Origin: Olsenella timonensis
Lineage (GTDB): Bacteria > Actinomycetota > Coriobacteriia > Coriobacteriales > Atopobiaceae
Reading direction: 5' to 3'
Length of the DNA: 64,000 bases
Assembly: GCF_900119915.1 (NCBI RefSeq)
Contig: NZ_LT635455.1
Location: 2,046,001-2,110,000, forward strand
The notes beneath the pieces were generated by a model, which saw only the letters and a list, made by a program, of their open reading frames with translations, did not search any database and was not told the DNA's origin. Shown here piece after piece: positions 32,547 through 40,918 of this stretch (within the stretch, counting starts at the first letter, position 1; every line of letters begins with the position of its first letter). The position numbers were made by a program, and so were the translations under genes.

Positions 32547-34296
32547 CTAACTCCTCGCCTTCCGTGCCCTCGTAGAGCGGGCCTCTCAGGACGGTCGCGA
32601 TGCACATAAGCACGAATAAGAGTAGCGCAAGGACGAGAGTCGGCCAGTCGAGGGCCGCCCATATACCGCTATTCTCCATGCTAGCTGCGAGGATGGCGGG
32701 GACGACGAGACACCCCAGGCCCAGGATCTGCCCCAGGATACCGGCCGCGACCGACCCGCGCAGCGCCACGGCCGAGGAGAGCGCGCCGCAGCCGACGGAC
32801 CCCGCGAGCAGCAGCCAGAACGCCGGGTCGGAAAGCTGCGCGCCCAGGGCCGCGACCAGCGCGTCGGGCGAGAAGGACGCGGAGACCGAGGCGTGGAAGA
32901 CGCATCCCGTGAGGTACCCGAGGCAGCTGGTGAGCGCTGCCGGGACGGGGTCGAGCGCAAAGCCCGCGAGCGCGGACCCGCAGGCGGGGGACGGCAGGCA
33001 GCACGGGAGCAGCAGCGCCGCGGAGGAGAGGCGCTCGCGGCGCCCGACGACGGCCCACCACGCGAGCCCGCAGACGGCGAGCAGCGCGGCGACGATCCCC
33101 GGCACCGGCGTATCGCCCGGCGTGCCGAGCAGCGCGGCGACGACGGCCGCCATCGCGAGCGGCGCGGCGGAGGGCGGCCAGGCGGCGCCGGCGAGCGCCC
33201 CCGCGAGCGGGGCGACCGCGGCGGCGCCCCCGACGAGCCACGGGATGTGCGGGGTCACGAGCCGGAGCGCCGAGAAGGCGAGAAGCGCCGTGGCCGCGCG
33301 CGCGGCGGCCCCCTCCGGCAGGTGCAGGGACCCGCCCGCGCGCTCGCGCCGGACGCGGGCGCCGGCGTCCGGCTCGTCGTCCTTCTCGGCCTGCTCGACG
33401 AGGCCGCGGAGGGACTCCGCCCCCATCGCGGGCAGCCCGAGGTGCGGGACGAGCTCCTCGGCGAGCTCGAGCGCGTCGGCGTCGCGAGCGGATGGTGCGG
33501 GCGAGAGCTCCCTTGCGAGCGTGGCCTCCACCGCCGGGTCGACCCCGGGGGCGAGGCGGGCGAGCCGTCCCGGGCCCTTGGCGATGCGCCTGCGCGACTC
33601 CTCCGCGCCCTTCGCCAGGAAGGGGTTCGAGCCGGTGAGCGCCTGCCACGTCACGACCGCGAGCGCGAAGACGTCGGTGCGCTCGTCGACCATGCCCCCG
33701 TCGATCTGCTCGGGCGGCATGTAGCCCACGGTGCCGCCGCGCGCGTCGCCGTAGCCGGCGGCCGAGGCGAGCGTCGCCATGCCAAAGTCGGCGAGCTTCA
33801 CCACGCCCTGGCGGTCAATCATGATATTGGTCGGCTTGATGTCGAGGTGGAGCACGCGGTTCTCGTGCGCGAAGGAGAGCGCCCGCGCCACGCTGTCCAG
33901 CACGTGGGCGCACTCGTCGGGGGTGAGCCGGCCCCCCTCCACGCGGGCGAGCAGCTCGGCGAGGTTGAGGCCGTCGACGTACTCCATGACCAGGTAGGCA
34001 AAGGTCCCGTCCGACTCGAAGTCAAAGACGGTGACGATGTTGGGGTGGCCGAGCATGCACGCGGTGCGTGCCTCGGCCAGGGCCTCGGCCGCGGTGGTGC
34101 CGGTCTCCGCGGCGAGCGGCATGCGCTTGATCGCCACGCGGCGCTGCAGACGCGTGTCCCAGCAGGTGCACCCCGTGCCAAACCCCCCGCGCCCCCGCCG
34201 CTCGAGCACGCGGTATCGGCGGAGCAGGTACTCCTCGGGCGGCTGCGCCGCCGACTGCAGGGGGGTGTGGCGCACCCGGGTGGGCGTCTCGTTCAC
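32530..34296 (-). CDS. Polytopic membrane serine/threonine protein kinase (PknA-like position)
   Basis: A 588-residue protein, first gene of the operon. The kinase domain (about residues 27-290) has GRGGFGTG, VAIKRM, LHLDIKPTN and DFGMAT with GTVGYMPPEQ. The catalytic loop is HLDIK rather than HRDIK, so the conserved Arg is Leu: an RD-to-non-RD change that is rare in bacterial kinases. The C-terminal half (about 350-575) has some six to eight membrane helices and no PASTA repeats, unlike its partner PknB. It may be activated differently. Asp and Lys essentials are present, so activity is likely. Confidence 0.9.
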   Translation of the reverse strand: MNETPTRVRHTPLQSAAQPPEEYLLRRYRVLERRGRGGFGTGCTCWDTRLQRRVAIKRMPLAAETGTTAAEALAEARTACMLGHPNIVTVFDFESDGTFAYLVMEYVDGLNLAELLARVEGGRLTPDECAHVLDSVARALSFAHENRVLHLDIKPTNIMIDRQGVVKLADFGMATLASAAGYGDARGGTVGYMPPEQIDGGMVDERTDVFALAVVTWQALTGSNPFLAKGAEESRRRIAKGPGRLARLAPGVDPAVEATLARELSPAPSARDADALELAEELVPHLGLPAMGAESLRGLVEQAEKDDEPDAGARVRRERAGGSLHLPEGAAARAATALLAFSALRLVTPHIPWLVGGAAAVAPLAGALAGAAWPPSAAPLAMAAVVAALLGTPGDTPVPGIVAALLAVCGLAWWAVVGRRERLSSAALLLPCCLPSPACGSALAGFALDPVPAALTSCLGYLTGCVFHASVSASFSPDALVAALGAQLSDPAFWLLLAGSVGCGALSSAVALRGSVAAGILGQILGLGCLVVPAILAASMENSGIWAALDWPTLVLALLLFVLMCIATVLRGPLYEGTEGEELDEFPE

Positions 34297-34371
34297 GGCG
34301 ACTCCTCGTTTCAGCTGCGTTGGCCGTGCGAGAACATTCTAGCGCTTGGTGGCGGGGCGTCGAAAAATCTC

Positions 34372-34400
34372 TTGGCAGGGCGCGGCGAATGCGCTACGAT
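34372..34400 (+). promoter_or_regulatory. Promoter of tRNA-Leu(CAG)
   Basis: TTGGCA, 17-bp spacer, TACGAT, ending 10 bases before the tRNA. Confidence 0.65.
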
Positions 34401-34410
34401 AACCCAGCAC

Positions 34411-34497
34411 GCGGGCGTGGCGGAATTGGCAGACGCGTACGGTTCAGGTCCGTATGGGGGCAACTCCATGAAGGTTCAAGTCCTTTCGCCCGCACCA
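34411..34497 (+). tRNA. tRNA-Leu(CAG)
   Basis: A class II tRNA of 87 nt. Acceptor GCGGGCG pairs with CGCCCGC, the anticodon stem TACGG/CCGTA encloses TTCAGGT (CAG), there is a long variable arm, the T loop is GGTTCAAGTCC, and CCA is encoded. Confidence 0.96.
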
Positions 34498-34506
34498 TGA
34501 CCGACA

Positions 34507-34531
34507 GGGGCCTCGGCCAAAACGAGGCCCC
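34507..34531 (+). terminator. Hairpin after tRNA-Leu
   Basis: GGGGCCTCG and CGAGGCCCC pair perfectly around a 7-nt loop; no T run follows. The 145 bp beyond it contain long C runs and no gene. Confidence 0.55.
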
Positions 34532-34677
34532 CGTCCCACCTGGGGCCCGGGGAAAGGCTTCAAACCTCACAGGGTCTGCCCCCCACGGGCACGGAGCGGA
34601 CGCCGTCGACCATTCCCCCACCCCCCCCTGGCCGGGTACGGTAAGCCCGCAGCCGCCCGCCTCGGTCCGCCCCCCCC

Positions 34678-34756
34678 GATTAACACGCAGAATCCGGTAC
34701 AAATCGATATGTCCGCAGGACCATGTCGCGGAAAACCCGAATTCTGCATGTTAATC
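34678..34756. repeat. 79-nt palindromic repeat, copy A
   Basis: The ends GATTAACACGCAGAAT and ATTCTGCATGTTAATC are complements with one mismatch; the centre is ATATG-containing and variable. Three further copies of exactly the same 79-nt length lie at 35962, 47253 and 53167. Confidence 0.85.
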
Positions 34757-34783
34757 GAGCTCGAACGCCCATTCCTCCTGAGC

Positions 34784-35910
34784 TCAGGCGCTCGTCTGCC
34801 ACGGTCGCCACGCTCGCGCCTCGCGTGCGTGGCGCGCGCCCTCGGGCCAGGGCAGCAGCGACCACAGGAGCTGTTGGCGACGCTCGCGCTCCCTGGGAGA
34901 ACCGAGGACGGCGCGCATGTTTTGCAGCGTCGGTCCGCCGTCAAGCTCGTCGATCGCCATCGCCGCCTCGAGCATGACGGCGTCCAGCCCGCCGGGGCTG
35001 AAGAGGTCCCGTGCCGTCACCGGCAGCACGACGCATCCCAGGGCGGCGAGCTCCCGGTTGCGCTTGAGGTCGTCCAGGTACTTCTCCCTGACGTCGCGAA
35101 TGGCGCGATGGGGGTCCCGCCCAGCGCCGCGCGCGCGATGGAGTCGAGGTCGAGGTGGTCGCCGCCGTCGTAGTTGAAGCCCACGTGGGTCCCGCAGACC
35201 TCGATGTCGGGGACGCGCGACTCCCGGGCCCCCAGGGCCACAAGCTCCGGCGTGGCCCCGCGCCGCACGTTGAGCCGGATCCGGCCGAGCTCGTAGCCGA
35301 GCTCGTGTGCGGGAAGTCGGGCCATGAGGGCGACGATGGCCTCCATGGGGGACCATGCGTTGTCGGCGACGCTCGAGAGGACGTGCCGGGCGAGAAGCGC
35401 GGCGGGCCGGTCGCCGAGGAGGCGCAGGTAGCCGTCGATCTTATCGACGGACGTCACGGGAGGCACGTCATAGGCGGCCCCGCCGAGGCGCGGGTCGGCG
35501 GCGTCGCGCGCGTACGTCCCGCAGAGCTCGTAGCCGAGAAGAGCGAGCGCCGGCTGGGTCATGACGTCGGCGAGCTCAAAGAAGAGCAGCTCGGGGGCCG
35601 GGATGTGCAGGCCGCCCCCAAGATCGACGAACGAACCGGAGGGAATGCTGGTGGACCGCACCGAGCAGCGGGCGAACGATGCCTGGAGGCGGGTCTTGGC
35701 GCTGGGGGCAAGCACCTCGACGGGGCGCTCCGTGGTCGGCTTCTGGTCGAGCGCGAGGCGCTCGAGCGGGACGAGCCGCGCGCTCCAGCGGCGCTGGGGG
35801 CTCGGATCGGGTGCGGGGAGGTCGCAACGCGCGACGGGAAGCCCGCCAGATGACGCGCGGAACACGCGAAGGGCCCGGAGCGCCGTGAGCCTGTCGACGG
35901 TGAGGCGCAT
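34784..35910 (-). pseudogene. Frameshifted nuclease-like (PD-(D/E)XK/DUF559-like) gene between two repeats
   Basis: Two overlapping frames together encode about 375 residues. The first (from ATG 35910, after AAGGGAG) runs to near 35115 and contains HIPAPELLFFELADVM, LLGYELCGTYARD and NYDGGDHLDLDSIARA. The second continues with DVREKYLDDLKRNRELAALG, then CVVLPVTARDLF. The joined YDG..H...D..RNREL...G.....T..DL pattern resembles DUF559/Vsr-like nuclease cores, but I am not sure of the family. Frames switch at a C5 run (35110-35114, G on the plus strand); six C would restore one frame. It may be a true pseudogene, a phase-variable gene or a sequence error. 79-nt repeats lie on both sides. Confidence 0.6.
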
Positions 35911-35961
35911 GGGGGCTCCCTTCGCGGCGCGCGGGCGCCGACTCCGGCTCGCGCGCCTCCC

Positions 35962-36040
35962 GATTAACACGCAAAATCAAGGAAACGAGTAATTAACTTC
36001 TCGCATTATACAATACTATACCGGATTATGCGTGTTAATC
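35962..36040. repeat. 79-nt palindromic repeat, copy B
   Basis: The ends GATTAACACGCAAAATC and GATTATGCGTGTTAATC are complements with one mismatch. The centre is AT-rich and unlike the other copies, but length and end sequence match the family. Confidence 0.8.
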
Positions 36041-36097
36041 GAAGGGGGTGGCGTGTGCGCGGAGCACGCGCGGAACGCGAGAAGGGCGTGCCGCGCG

Positions 36098-36289
36098 CTA
36101 CTCCTCGTCGGAGTCGTCGAAGAGGTCCCAGTCCCCCTCGGACTTCTCGTGGTTGAAGTACTGCCGCTTGGTCTTGCGCTCCATGAGAACCGCGATGAGC
36201 AGGCAGAGCACGATGCCCCCGCCAATGAGGCACAGCACCCCCGTCGTGTCGCTGAAGAGCCACGTGAAGAAATCCGCGATTGCCTGCAT
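36098..36289 (-). CDS. Small single-pass membrane protein (63 aa)
   Basis: A short N-terminal amphipathic stretch (MQAIADFFTWLF) leads to one membrane helix (about residues 18-36, GVLCLIGGGIVLCLLIAV). A basic patch MERKTKRQ follows and then a very acidic tail ending DLFDDSDEE. The clean topology and absence of low-complexity features suggest a real gene. I do not recognise a family. It is divergent from serS; the two starts are 97 bp apart and share a promoter region. Confidence 0.6.
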   Translation of the reverse strand: MQAIADFFTWLFSDTTGVLCLIGGGIVLCLLIAVLMERKTKRQYFNHEKSEGDWDLFDDSDEE

Positions 36290-36326
36290 GCCGCCTCCCG
36301 GGACGCGTCGTCTCATCCGACAAGTA

Positions 36327-36332
36327 TATACT
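36327..36332 (+). promoter_or_regulatory. -10 box likely serving serS
   Basis: TATACT within AAGTATATACTT, which is itself palindromic, 54 bp before serS. No T-box leader fits in the short gap. Confidence 0.45.
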
Positions 36333-36385
36333 TGGGGGGCCGCCGCGCACGCCGCGGCCAGGACACCAACAGGCGAGGAGTGAGC

Positions 36386-37678
36386 ATGCTCGACATCAAG
36401 TTCGTCCGCGAGAACCCCGACGCAGTGGACAAGGCGTGCGAGTCGCGCCAGAACACCCACTGGGACCGGGAGCGCTTCTTCGAGCTGGACGAGGAGCGCC
36501 GCTCCGTGATCGTCGAGGTCGAGGCGCTCCAGGCGGAGCGCAACGCCGTCTCCAAGGAGATCGGGCAGCTCATGCGCGACGGCCGCCGCGAGGAGGCCGA
36601 GGCCGCCAAGGCCAAGGTGAGCGCCAACAAGGACCGCATCGCCCAGCTTGACGAGAAGCGCGACGCGGTCGAGCGGGAGCTCTTCGACCTCGTCTCCGCC
36701 ATCCCCAACATCCCCGACCCGAGCGTGCCCTACGGGCGCGACGACTCCGACAACCCCGAGGTGCGTCGCTGGGGCGCCCCGCGCGACTTCTCCGAGGACG
36801 GCTTTGAGCCCAAGGCGCACTGGGACCTCGGCCCCGAGCTGGGCATCATTGACTTCGACCGCGGCGTGAAGATCTCCGGGGCCCGCTTCTACGTCCTGGG
36901 CGGCATGGGTGCGCGCATGGAGCGCGCGCTCATCAGCCTCATGATCGACATGCACGTCAAGGCGGGCTTCAAGGAGTGGTGGCTGCCCGTCATCACCAAC
37001 CGCGACACGCTCTTCGGCACCGGTCAGCTCCCCAAGTTCGAGGACGACCTCTACCACGTGAACCCCGACCTCTACCTCATCCCCACCGCCGAGGTCATGC
37101 TCACCAACCTCCACCGCGGCGAGGTGCTGGACGGCGCCCAGCTCCCGCTGTGGTACACGGCGTTCACGCCGTGCTTCCGCGAGGAGGCGGGCTCGGCGGG
37201 CCGCGACACCCGCGGCATCATCCGGGTCCACCAGTTCGACAAGGTGGAGATGGTCAAGTTCGCCAGGCCCGAGGACTCGATGAACCAGCTCGAGAGCATG
37301 GTCGCCGAGGCCGAGGCCGTGCTCAAGGCGCTGGGGCTGCCCTACCACGTGGTGACGCTGTGCACCGGGGACATCGGCTTCTCCGCCCGCAAGTGCTACG
37401 ACATCGAGGTCTGGCTGCCGAGCTACAACGCGTACAAGGAGATCTCCTCCTGCTCCAACTGCTGGGACTTCCAGGCGCGGCGCGCCAACATCCGCTACAA
37501 GGACCCGGCCGAGTTCAAGGGCACGCGCCTCGTGCACACGCTCAACGGCTCGGGCCTCGCCGTCGGCCGCACGATGGCCGCCATCATCGAGAACTACCAG
37601 AACGCCGACGGCTCCGTCACGGTGCCCGAGGCCCTGCGCCCCTACATGGGCGGCGTGGAGGTCATTCGCCCGGAGTAG
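36386..37678 (+). CDS. serS: Seryl-tRNA synthetase
   Basis: A 430-residue class II synthetase. Residues 1-110 form the tRNA-binding coiled-coil arm (MLDIKFVRENPDAVDKACE, then VEVEALQAERNAVSKEIGQL). The catalytic core has motif 2 FREEAGSAGRDTRGI and motif 3 near NGSGLAVGRTMAAIIENYQ. It charges tRNA-Ser; a tRNA-Ser(GCT) lies 1.4 kb downstream on the other strand. AGGCGAGGAG precedes the ATG. Length and order are standard. Confidence 0.98.
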   Translation: MLDIKFVRENPDAVDKACESRQNTHWDRERFFELDEERRSVIVEVEALQAERNAVSKEIGQLMRDGRREEAEAAKAKVSANKDRIAQLDEKRDAVERELFDLVSAIPNIPDPSVPYGRDDSDNPEVRRWGAPRDFSEDGFEPKAHWDLGPELGIIDFDRGVKISGARFYVLGGMGARMERALISLMIDMHVKAGFKEWWLPVITNRDTLFGTGQLPKFEDDLYHVNPDLYLIPTAEVMLTNLHRGEVLDGAQLPLWYTAFTPCFREEAGSAGRDTRGIIRVHQFDKVEMVKFARPEDSMNQLESMVAEAEAVLKALGLPYHVVTLCTGDIGFSARKCYDIEVWLPSYNAYKEISSCSNCWDFQARRANIRYKDPAEFKGTRLVHTLNGSGLAVGRTMAAIIENYQNADGSVTVPEALRPYMGGVEVIRPE

Positions 37679-37710
37679 CCGCTCGCCGAAGCCATCGCCG
37701 CCGAGCGGTA

Positions 37711-37722
37711 GAACACTTGTTC
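37711..37722. promoter_or_regulatory. LexA-like (SOS) operator
   Basis: GAACACTTGTTC fits the Gram-positive SOS-box form GAAC-N4-GTTC exactly. It overlaps a possible -35 (TTGTTC) and precedes TACTGT by 20 bp, so binding would block the promoter of the gene at 37781. Confidence 0.5.
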
Positions 37723-37780
37723 TGTGTCCGGCGTTCGTGCTCTACTGTACCCAGGAGAGAGCGAGGGAGAGGGGAGCGCG

Positions 37781-38131
37781 ATGCTGGAGCGAGAGGTGGC
37801 ACGCTTTGAGAGCGCCGGGGACGTCAGGACGCTCGCGATCGTCGAGGGGGAGGATGGCGTCGTCGAGGTGCGCGAGCGGCTGAGCGGCCCGTCGGCGCTC
37901 GTGGCGTACGGCGAGGAGGAGCACGGCCTGCGGGTGCTGTTCGCGCCGGGGGAGGTCGAGGGCATGCTGCGCGCCGTCGGCGCGGCTGGCGCGCCCGCGC
38001 TCGCGGCCTACCTTGCGGACGAGAAGAACGGCGTCGTCGGCCTCATGGACCTCTGCGACGCATGCGGCGTCGCCTACACCTTCGTCGGTATCGGGCCCGC
38101 GAGCGGCGTCCAGTGCCGCCCGGCGATGTAG
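37781..38131 (+). CDS. Small protein of unknown function behind a LexA-like box
   Basis: A 116-residue acidic protein. Two similar-looking halves begin ALVAYGEEEHGL and TLAIVEGEDGV, and the C-terminal third has two Cys in DLCDACGVAYTFVGIG. I recognise no family. The start was set at the ATG after a GGAGAGGGGAG stretch; an upstream in-frame GTG lies within the promoter region. It is followed by deoC after 13 bp, so the two form an operon. If the LexA-like site is real, both may respond to DNA damage. Confidence 0.55.
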   Translation: MLEREVARFESAGDVRTLAIVEGEDGVVEVRERLSGPSALVAYGEEEHGLRVLFAPGEVEGMLRAVGAAGAPALAAYLADEKNGVVGLMDLCDACGVAYTFVGIGPASGVQCRPAM

Positions 38132-38144
38132 GGGGGCGAGCGAC

Positions 38145-38852
38145 ATGCGCCACACGCTTCGCGACCTTGCGCTCATGGTCGACCACACCAACCTCCGCGC
38201 GGACGCGACCGAGGCCGACCTGTGCCGGCTCTGTGGCGAGGCGCGATCCCACGGCTTCAGGATGGTCGCCGTCAACTCGGTCCAGTCGCGGCTGTGCGCC
38301 GCGCTCCTCGCGGGCAGCGACGTCCACGTCGGGGCCGCCGTCTCGTTCCCGCTCGGGCAGACCTCGGTCGCCGCCAAGGTCTTCGAGACGCGCGACGCGA
38401 TCGAGCACGGCGCCGACGAGGTCGACTACGTGGTCAACCTCACCGAGGTAAAGGCCGGGAACTGGGGCTACGTCACGGACGAGATGTCGCGCGTCGTGGA
38501 GGTGTGCCAAGAGGCAGGCGTCACCTCAAAGGTGATCTTTGAGAACTGCCTGCTCACACGAGACGAGAAGATTCGCCTGTGCGAGGTGGCTAGCGAGGTG
38601 CTCCCCTCGTTCGTGAAGACCTCGACGGGCTTCTCGACCGGCGGCGCGACGGTCGAGGACGTGCGGCTCATGCGCGAGCGCGTGGACCCGCGCGTCAAGG
38701 TCAAGGCCGCAGGCGGCATCCGCACGGCGGACGCCTTTCTCGCCATGGTCGCGGCGGGCGCGGAGAGGATCGGCTGCAGCGCGAGCGTTGCCATCATGGA
38801 GGAGCTCGCCGCGCGCATGGAGCGAGAGGGGATGGACCACGTCGAGCTCTGA
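38145..38852 (+). CDS. deoC: Deoxyribose-phosphate aldolase
   Basis: A 235-residue class I aldolase splitting 2-deoxyribose-5-phosphate into acetaldehyde and glyceraldehyde-3-phosphate in nucleoside breakdown. The Schiff-base Lys is in SFVKTSTGFSTGGAT. Other signatures are MVDHTNLRADAT, VVNLTEVKAGNW and KVIFENCLLT. The start follows a G-rich site GGGGGGCGAG. It is cotranscribed with the small unknown gene upstream and ends at a bidirectional hairpin. Confidence 0.97.
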   Translation: MRHTLRDLALMVDHTNLRADATEADLCRLCGEARSHGFRMVAVNSVQSRLCAALLAGSDVHVGAAVSFPLGQTSVAAKVFETRDAIEHGADEVDYVVNLTEVKAGNWGYVTDEMSRVVEVCQEAGVTSKVIFENCLLTRDEKIRLCEVASEVLPSFVKTSTGFSTGGATVEDVRLMRERVDPRVKVKAAGGIRTADAFLAMVAAGAERIGCSASVAIMEELAARMEREGMDHVEL

Positions 38853-38877
38853 CGCCGCCGACGCGCGGGGCCATAGC

Positions 38878-38907
38878 AAAACGGGAGGCCCCCAGGGGAG
38901 CCTCCCG
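38878..38907 (-). terminator. Bidirectional hairpin between deoC and tRNA-Arg(ACG)
   Basis: CGGGAGGC pairs with GCCTCCCG around a 10-nt loop. The minus strand continues TTTT, fitting the tRNA; the plus strand continues TATCTT, serving deoC less well. Confidence 0.8.
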
Positions 38908-38916
38908 TATCTTGCG

Positions 38917-38993
38917 TGGTGCGGCGTATAGGATTCGAACCTATGACGCCCTGATTCGTAGTCAGGTCCTCTATCCAGCTGAGGTAACGCCGC
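38917..38993 (-). tRNA. tRNA-Arg(ACG)
   Basis: Read on the minus strand, acceptor GCGGCGT pairs with ACGCCGC, the stem CCTGA/TCAGG encloses CTACGAA (anticodon ACG), the T loop is GGTTCGAATCC, and CCA is encoded. The first anticodon base is normally converted to inosine by TadA. Confidence 0.96.
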
Positions 38994-39069
38994 GTGCAGT
39001 TGGATATACTGCCACGGTCGAAACGCCGCGTCAAGACATGTTGGGAAAAATGTCGAAGATGTGGTGAGA

Positions 39070-39106
39070 AAACGGGCCCGCCCCGCGTGCGGCGGAACGG
39101 GCCCGG
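39070..39106 (-). terminator. Terminator after tRNA-Ser
   Basis: Two copies of CGGGCCCG pair around a GC-rich 17-nt loop, and the minus strand continues TTTTC. Confidence 0.7.
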
Positions 39107-39113
39107 CAAGGTC

Positions 39114-39205
39114 TGGCGGAGAGCTGGGGATTCGAACCCCAGATAGGATTTGCATCCTATACTCGCTTAGCAGGCGAGCACCTTCGGCCTCTCGGTCAGC
39201 TCTCC
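39114..39205 (-). tRNA. tRNA-Ser(GCT)
   Basis: A class II tRNA of 92 nt on the minus strand. Acceptor GGAGAGC pairs with GCTCTCC, the anticodon loop TGCTAAG gives GCT, the variable arm is long, the T loop is GGTTCGAATCC, and CCA is encoded. Confidence 0.96.
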
Positions 39206-39245
39206 GTGGCTGGTGCTAGAGCATCATACCCCAGAGCGCCGCAAC

Positions 39246-40199
39246 TCACAACGTCTTTGCGCCGAGCCTGCCGAGAAAAACCTCGTCGCAGACGATGTCC
39301 TCGCGTCGCAGCCGGTCCCAGGAGAAGCCGTCGACCAGCTCCCCCGGGCGGCCCTCCCAGCCGGGGCGGGCAAGGCCGGAGGCGGCTGCCAGCGCCCCCA
39401 CCACCCGCTCCGGCGCGACGCCCGCCGCGCGCAGGGCGCCCAGGTCGAGGTCCTTCTCGCGCTTTGAGAGGCGACGGCCGTCGGGGGCCACCAGGAGCGG
39501 CACGTGCCCGTACGCAGGGGGCTCCCACCCCAGCACCCGGTGCAGGTAGATCTGGCGTGCGCACGAGCCCAGCAGGTCGCGTCCGCGCACCACCTGCGTC
39601 ACGCCCATGAGGGCGTCGTCGACCACCACCGCGAGCTGGTAGGCCACCACGCGGTCGCTGCGGCGCACGAGGAAGTCGCCGCAGTCGCGCGCGAGCACCT
39701 CGCGGCGCGCCCCGTATGCCAGGTCACAGAACTCGACCCTCCCCGCGGGGTCGTCCTCGTCCGGCACGCGCAGGCGCGTCGCGGGCGGCCGGGTGGCCGA
39801 GCGCCGCGCCACCTCGTCCGCGGAGAGGCCCCGACACGTGCCCGCGTAGACGGGCGTGCCGTCGGAGGCGTGCGGCGCGCTCGCGGCGTGAAGCTCGGCG
39901 CGTGAGCAGAAGCACGGGTAGGTGAGCCCCGCCGCCGCGAGCCGCCCGAGGGCCTCGTCGTAGAGCTCGCCCCTCTCGCTCTGGTAGAGGGGGCCCTCGT
40001 CCCAGTCGAGCCCAAGCCAGCGCAGGTCATCGGCGAGGAGCTCGGCTCGCTCGCGGCTGTTGGCGCGCGGGTCCAGGTCCTCTACGCGCAGGACCATCTC
40101 GCCCACGGCGGAGCGCGCCGAGAGCCATGCCACCAGCGCGGCGAAGGCGTTGCCCAGGTGCATCCGGCCCGAGGGCGTCGGCGCGAACCGCCCCCGCAC
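39246..40199 (-). CDS. gluQRS: Glutamyl-queuosine tRNA(Asp) synthetase
   Basis: A 317-residue truncated glutamyl-tRNA synthetase. It has the N-terminal class I core with RFAPTPSGRMHLGN (HIGH-like), a Zn site around CFCSRAEL and CRG, and RRLSKRE (KMSKS-like) near residue 245. It lacks the anticodon-binding domain, as expected for GluQRS, which glutamylates queuosine in tRNA-Asp. The GTG start shares a base with the upstream stop (TAGTG). A queuosine-precursor transporter (queT) is also in the window at 55611. A short GluRS (gltX) is the alternative. Confidence 0.85.
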   Translation of the reverse strand: MRGRFAPTPSGRMHLGNAFAALVAWLSARSAVGEMVLRVEDLDPRANSRERAELLADDLRWLGLDWDEGPLYQSERGELYDEALGRLAAAGLTYPCFCSRAELHAASAPHASDGTPVYAGTCRGLSADEVARRSATRPPATRLRVPDEDDPAGRVEFCDLAYGARREVLARDCGDFLVRRSDRVVAYQLAVVVDDALMGVTQVVRGRDLLGSCARQIYLHRVLGWEPPAYGHVPLLVAPDGRRLSKREKDLDLGALRAAGVAPERVVGALAAASGLARPGWEGRPGELVDGFSWDRLRREDIVCDEVFLGRLGAKTL

Positions 40200-40849
40200 T
40201 ACAGCTCCTGCTCGTACACGTAGACGTAGAACTCGTCCTTCTCGGGCTCCACGCCCGGCCAGTACGCGCCGGAGCGGCGGCGCATGGCCTGCGTGAGGCC
40301 CTTGTGCTCGTAGAAGCCCACGTCGCAGCTGTCGTCGGTGAGCAGGTGGAAGCCCGGCAGGCCCGCCTCCCGCAGGTGCTCGACGGCGGCCGAGAAGAGC
40401 CTGCCGCCCAGGCCCAGCCCCTTCGCGTCCGGCGACACGAGCAGCAGCTTGATGGCCGCGTCCGCGCCCATGGGCCCGCCGGCGGCGTACTCGCGCTCGA
40501 GCTCGCCCTCCTCGCGCACGCCGTCCATCTCCACGCGCACGGCCTCGGCGAGCTCCTCGTCCTTCTCGGCCGCCCGCGTCAGGCGCACCTCGAGCTCGGA
40601 CCAGCCGGCGCCGCCGACGGGGTGCCCGCCGGGCTCGGCGACCAGCACCACGCCCAGCACCTCGCCGTCGCGCTCGACCACGAGCGACCAGCTCGAGCGT
40701 GCGAGGTAGTGCGCCAGCTCGATCTGGCTCGCCGCCCGCTGCGCCGCCTCGCCAAAGTCGGGGAGCCACGTGCGGCCGAGAAGCGCTGCCGTCGCCTCGA
40801 AGTCCTCCGGCTCGAAGGGCCGCCATGCCAAGTTCTCAGTCTGCGTCAT
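40199..40849 (-). CDS. GNAT-family N-acetyltransferase
   Basis: A 216-residue protein. The GNAT acetyl-CoA site is visible as LLVSPDAKGLGLGGRLFSAA (motif A, residues about 140-160), followed by FYEHKGLTQA (motif B). Substrate unknown. GGAGGT lies five bases before the chosen ATG; a longer frame starts ten codons upstream. It overlaps gluQRS by one base, so the two are coupled, and diverges from purH. Confidence 0.85.
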   Translation of the reverse strand: MTQTENLAWRPFEPEDFEATAALLGRTWLPDFGEAAQRAASQIELAHYLARSSWSLVVERDGEVLGVVLVAEPGGHPVGGAGWSELEVRLTRAAEKDEELAEAVRVEMDGVREEGELEREYAAGGPMGADAAIKLLLVSPDAKGLGLGGRLFSAAVEHLREAGLPGFHLLTDDSCDVGFYEHKGLTQAMRRRSGAYWPGVEPEKDEFYVYVYEQEL

Positions 40850-40918
40850 GTTGACCTCCAGCTGCGCTATCGTAGACACGACGGTACATCATGTCGTCGT
40901 CAAACCCAAGGAGGCCAC

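Noticed and set aside
36290-36385. T-box leader before serS
   Set aside because: The promoter-to-start gap is only about 55 nt, too short, and no T-box sequence (TGGNACCGCG-like) or specifier stem is present.
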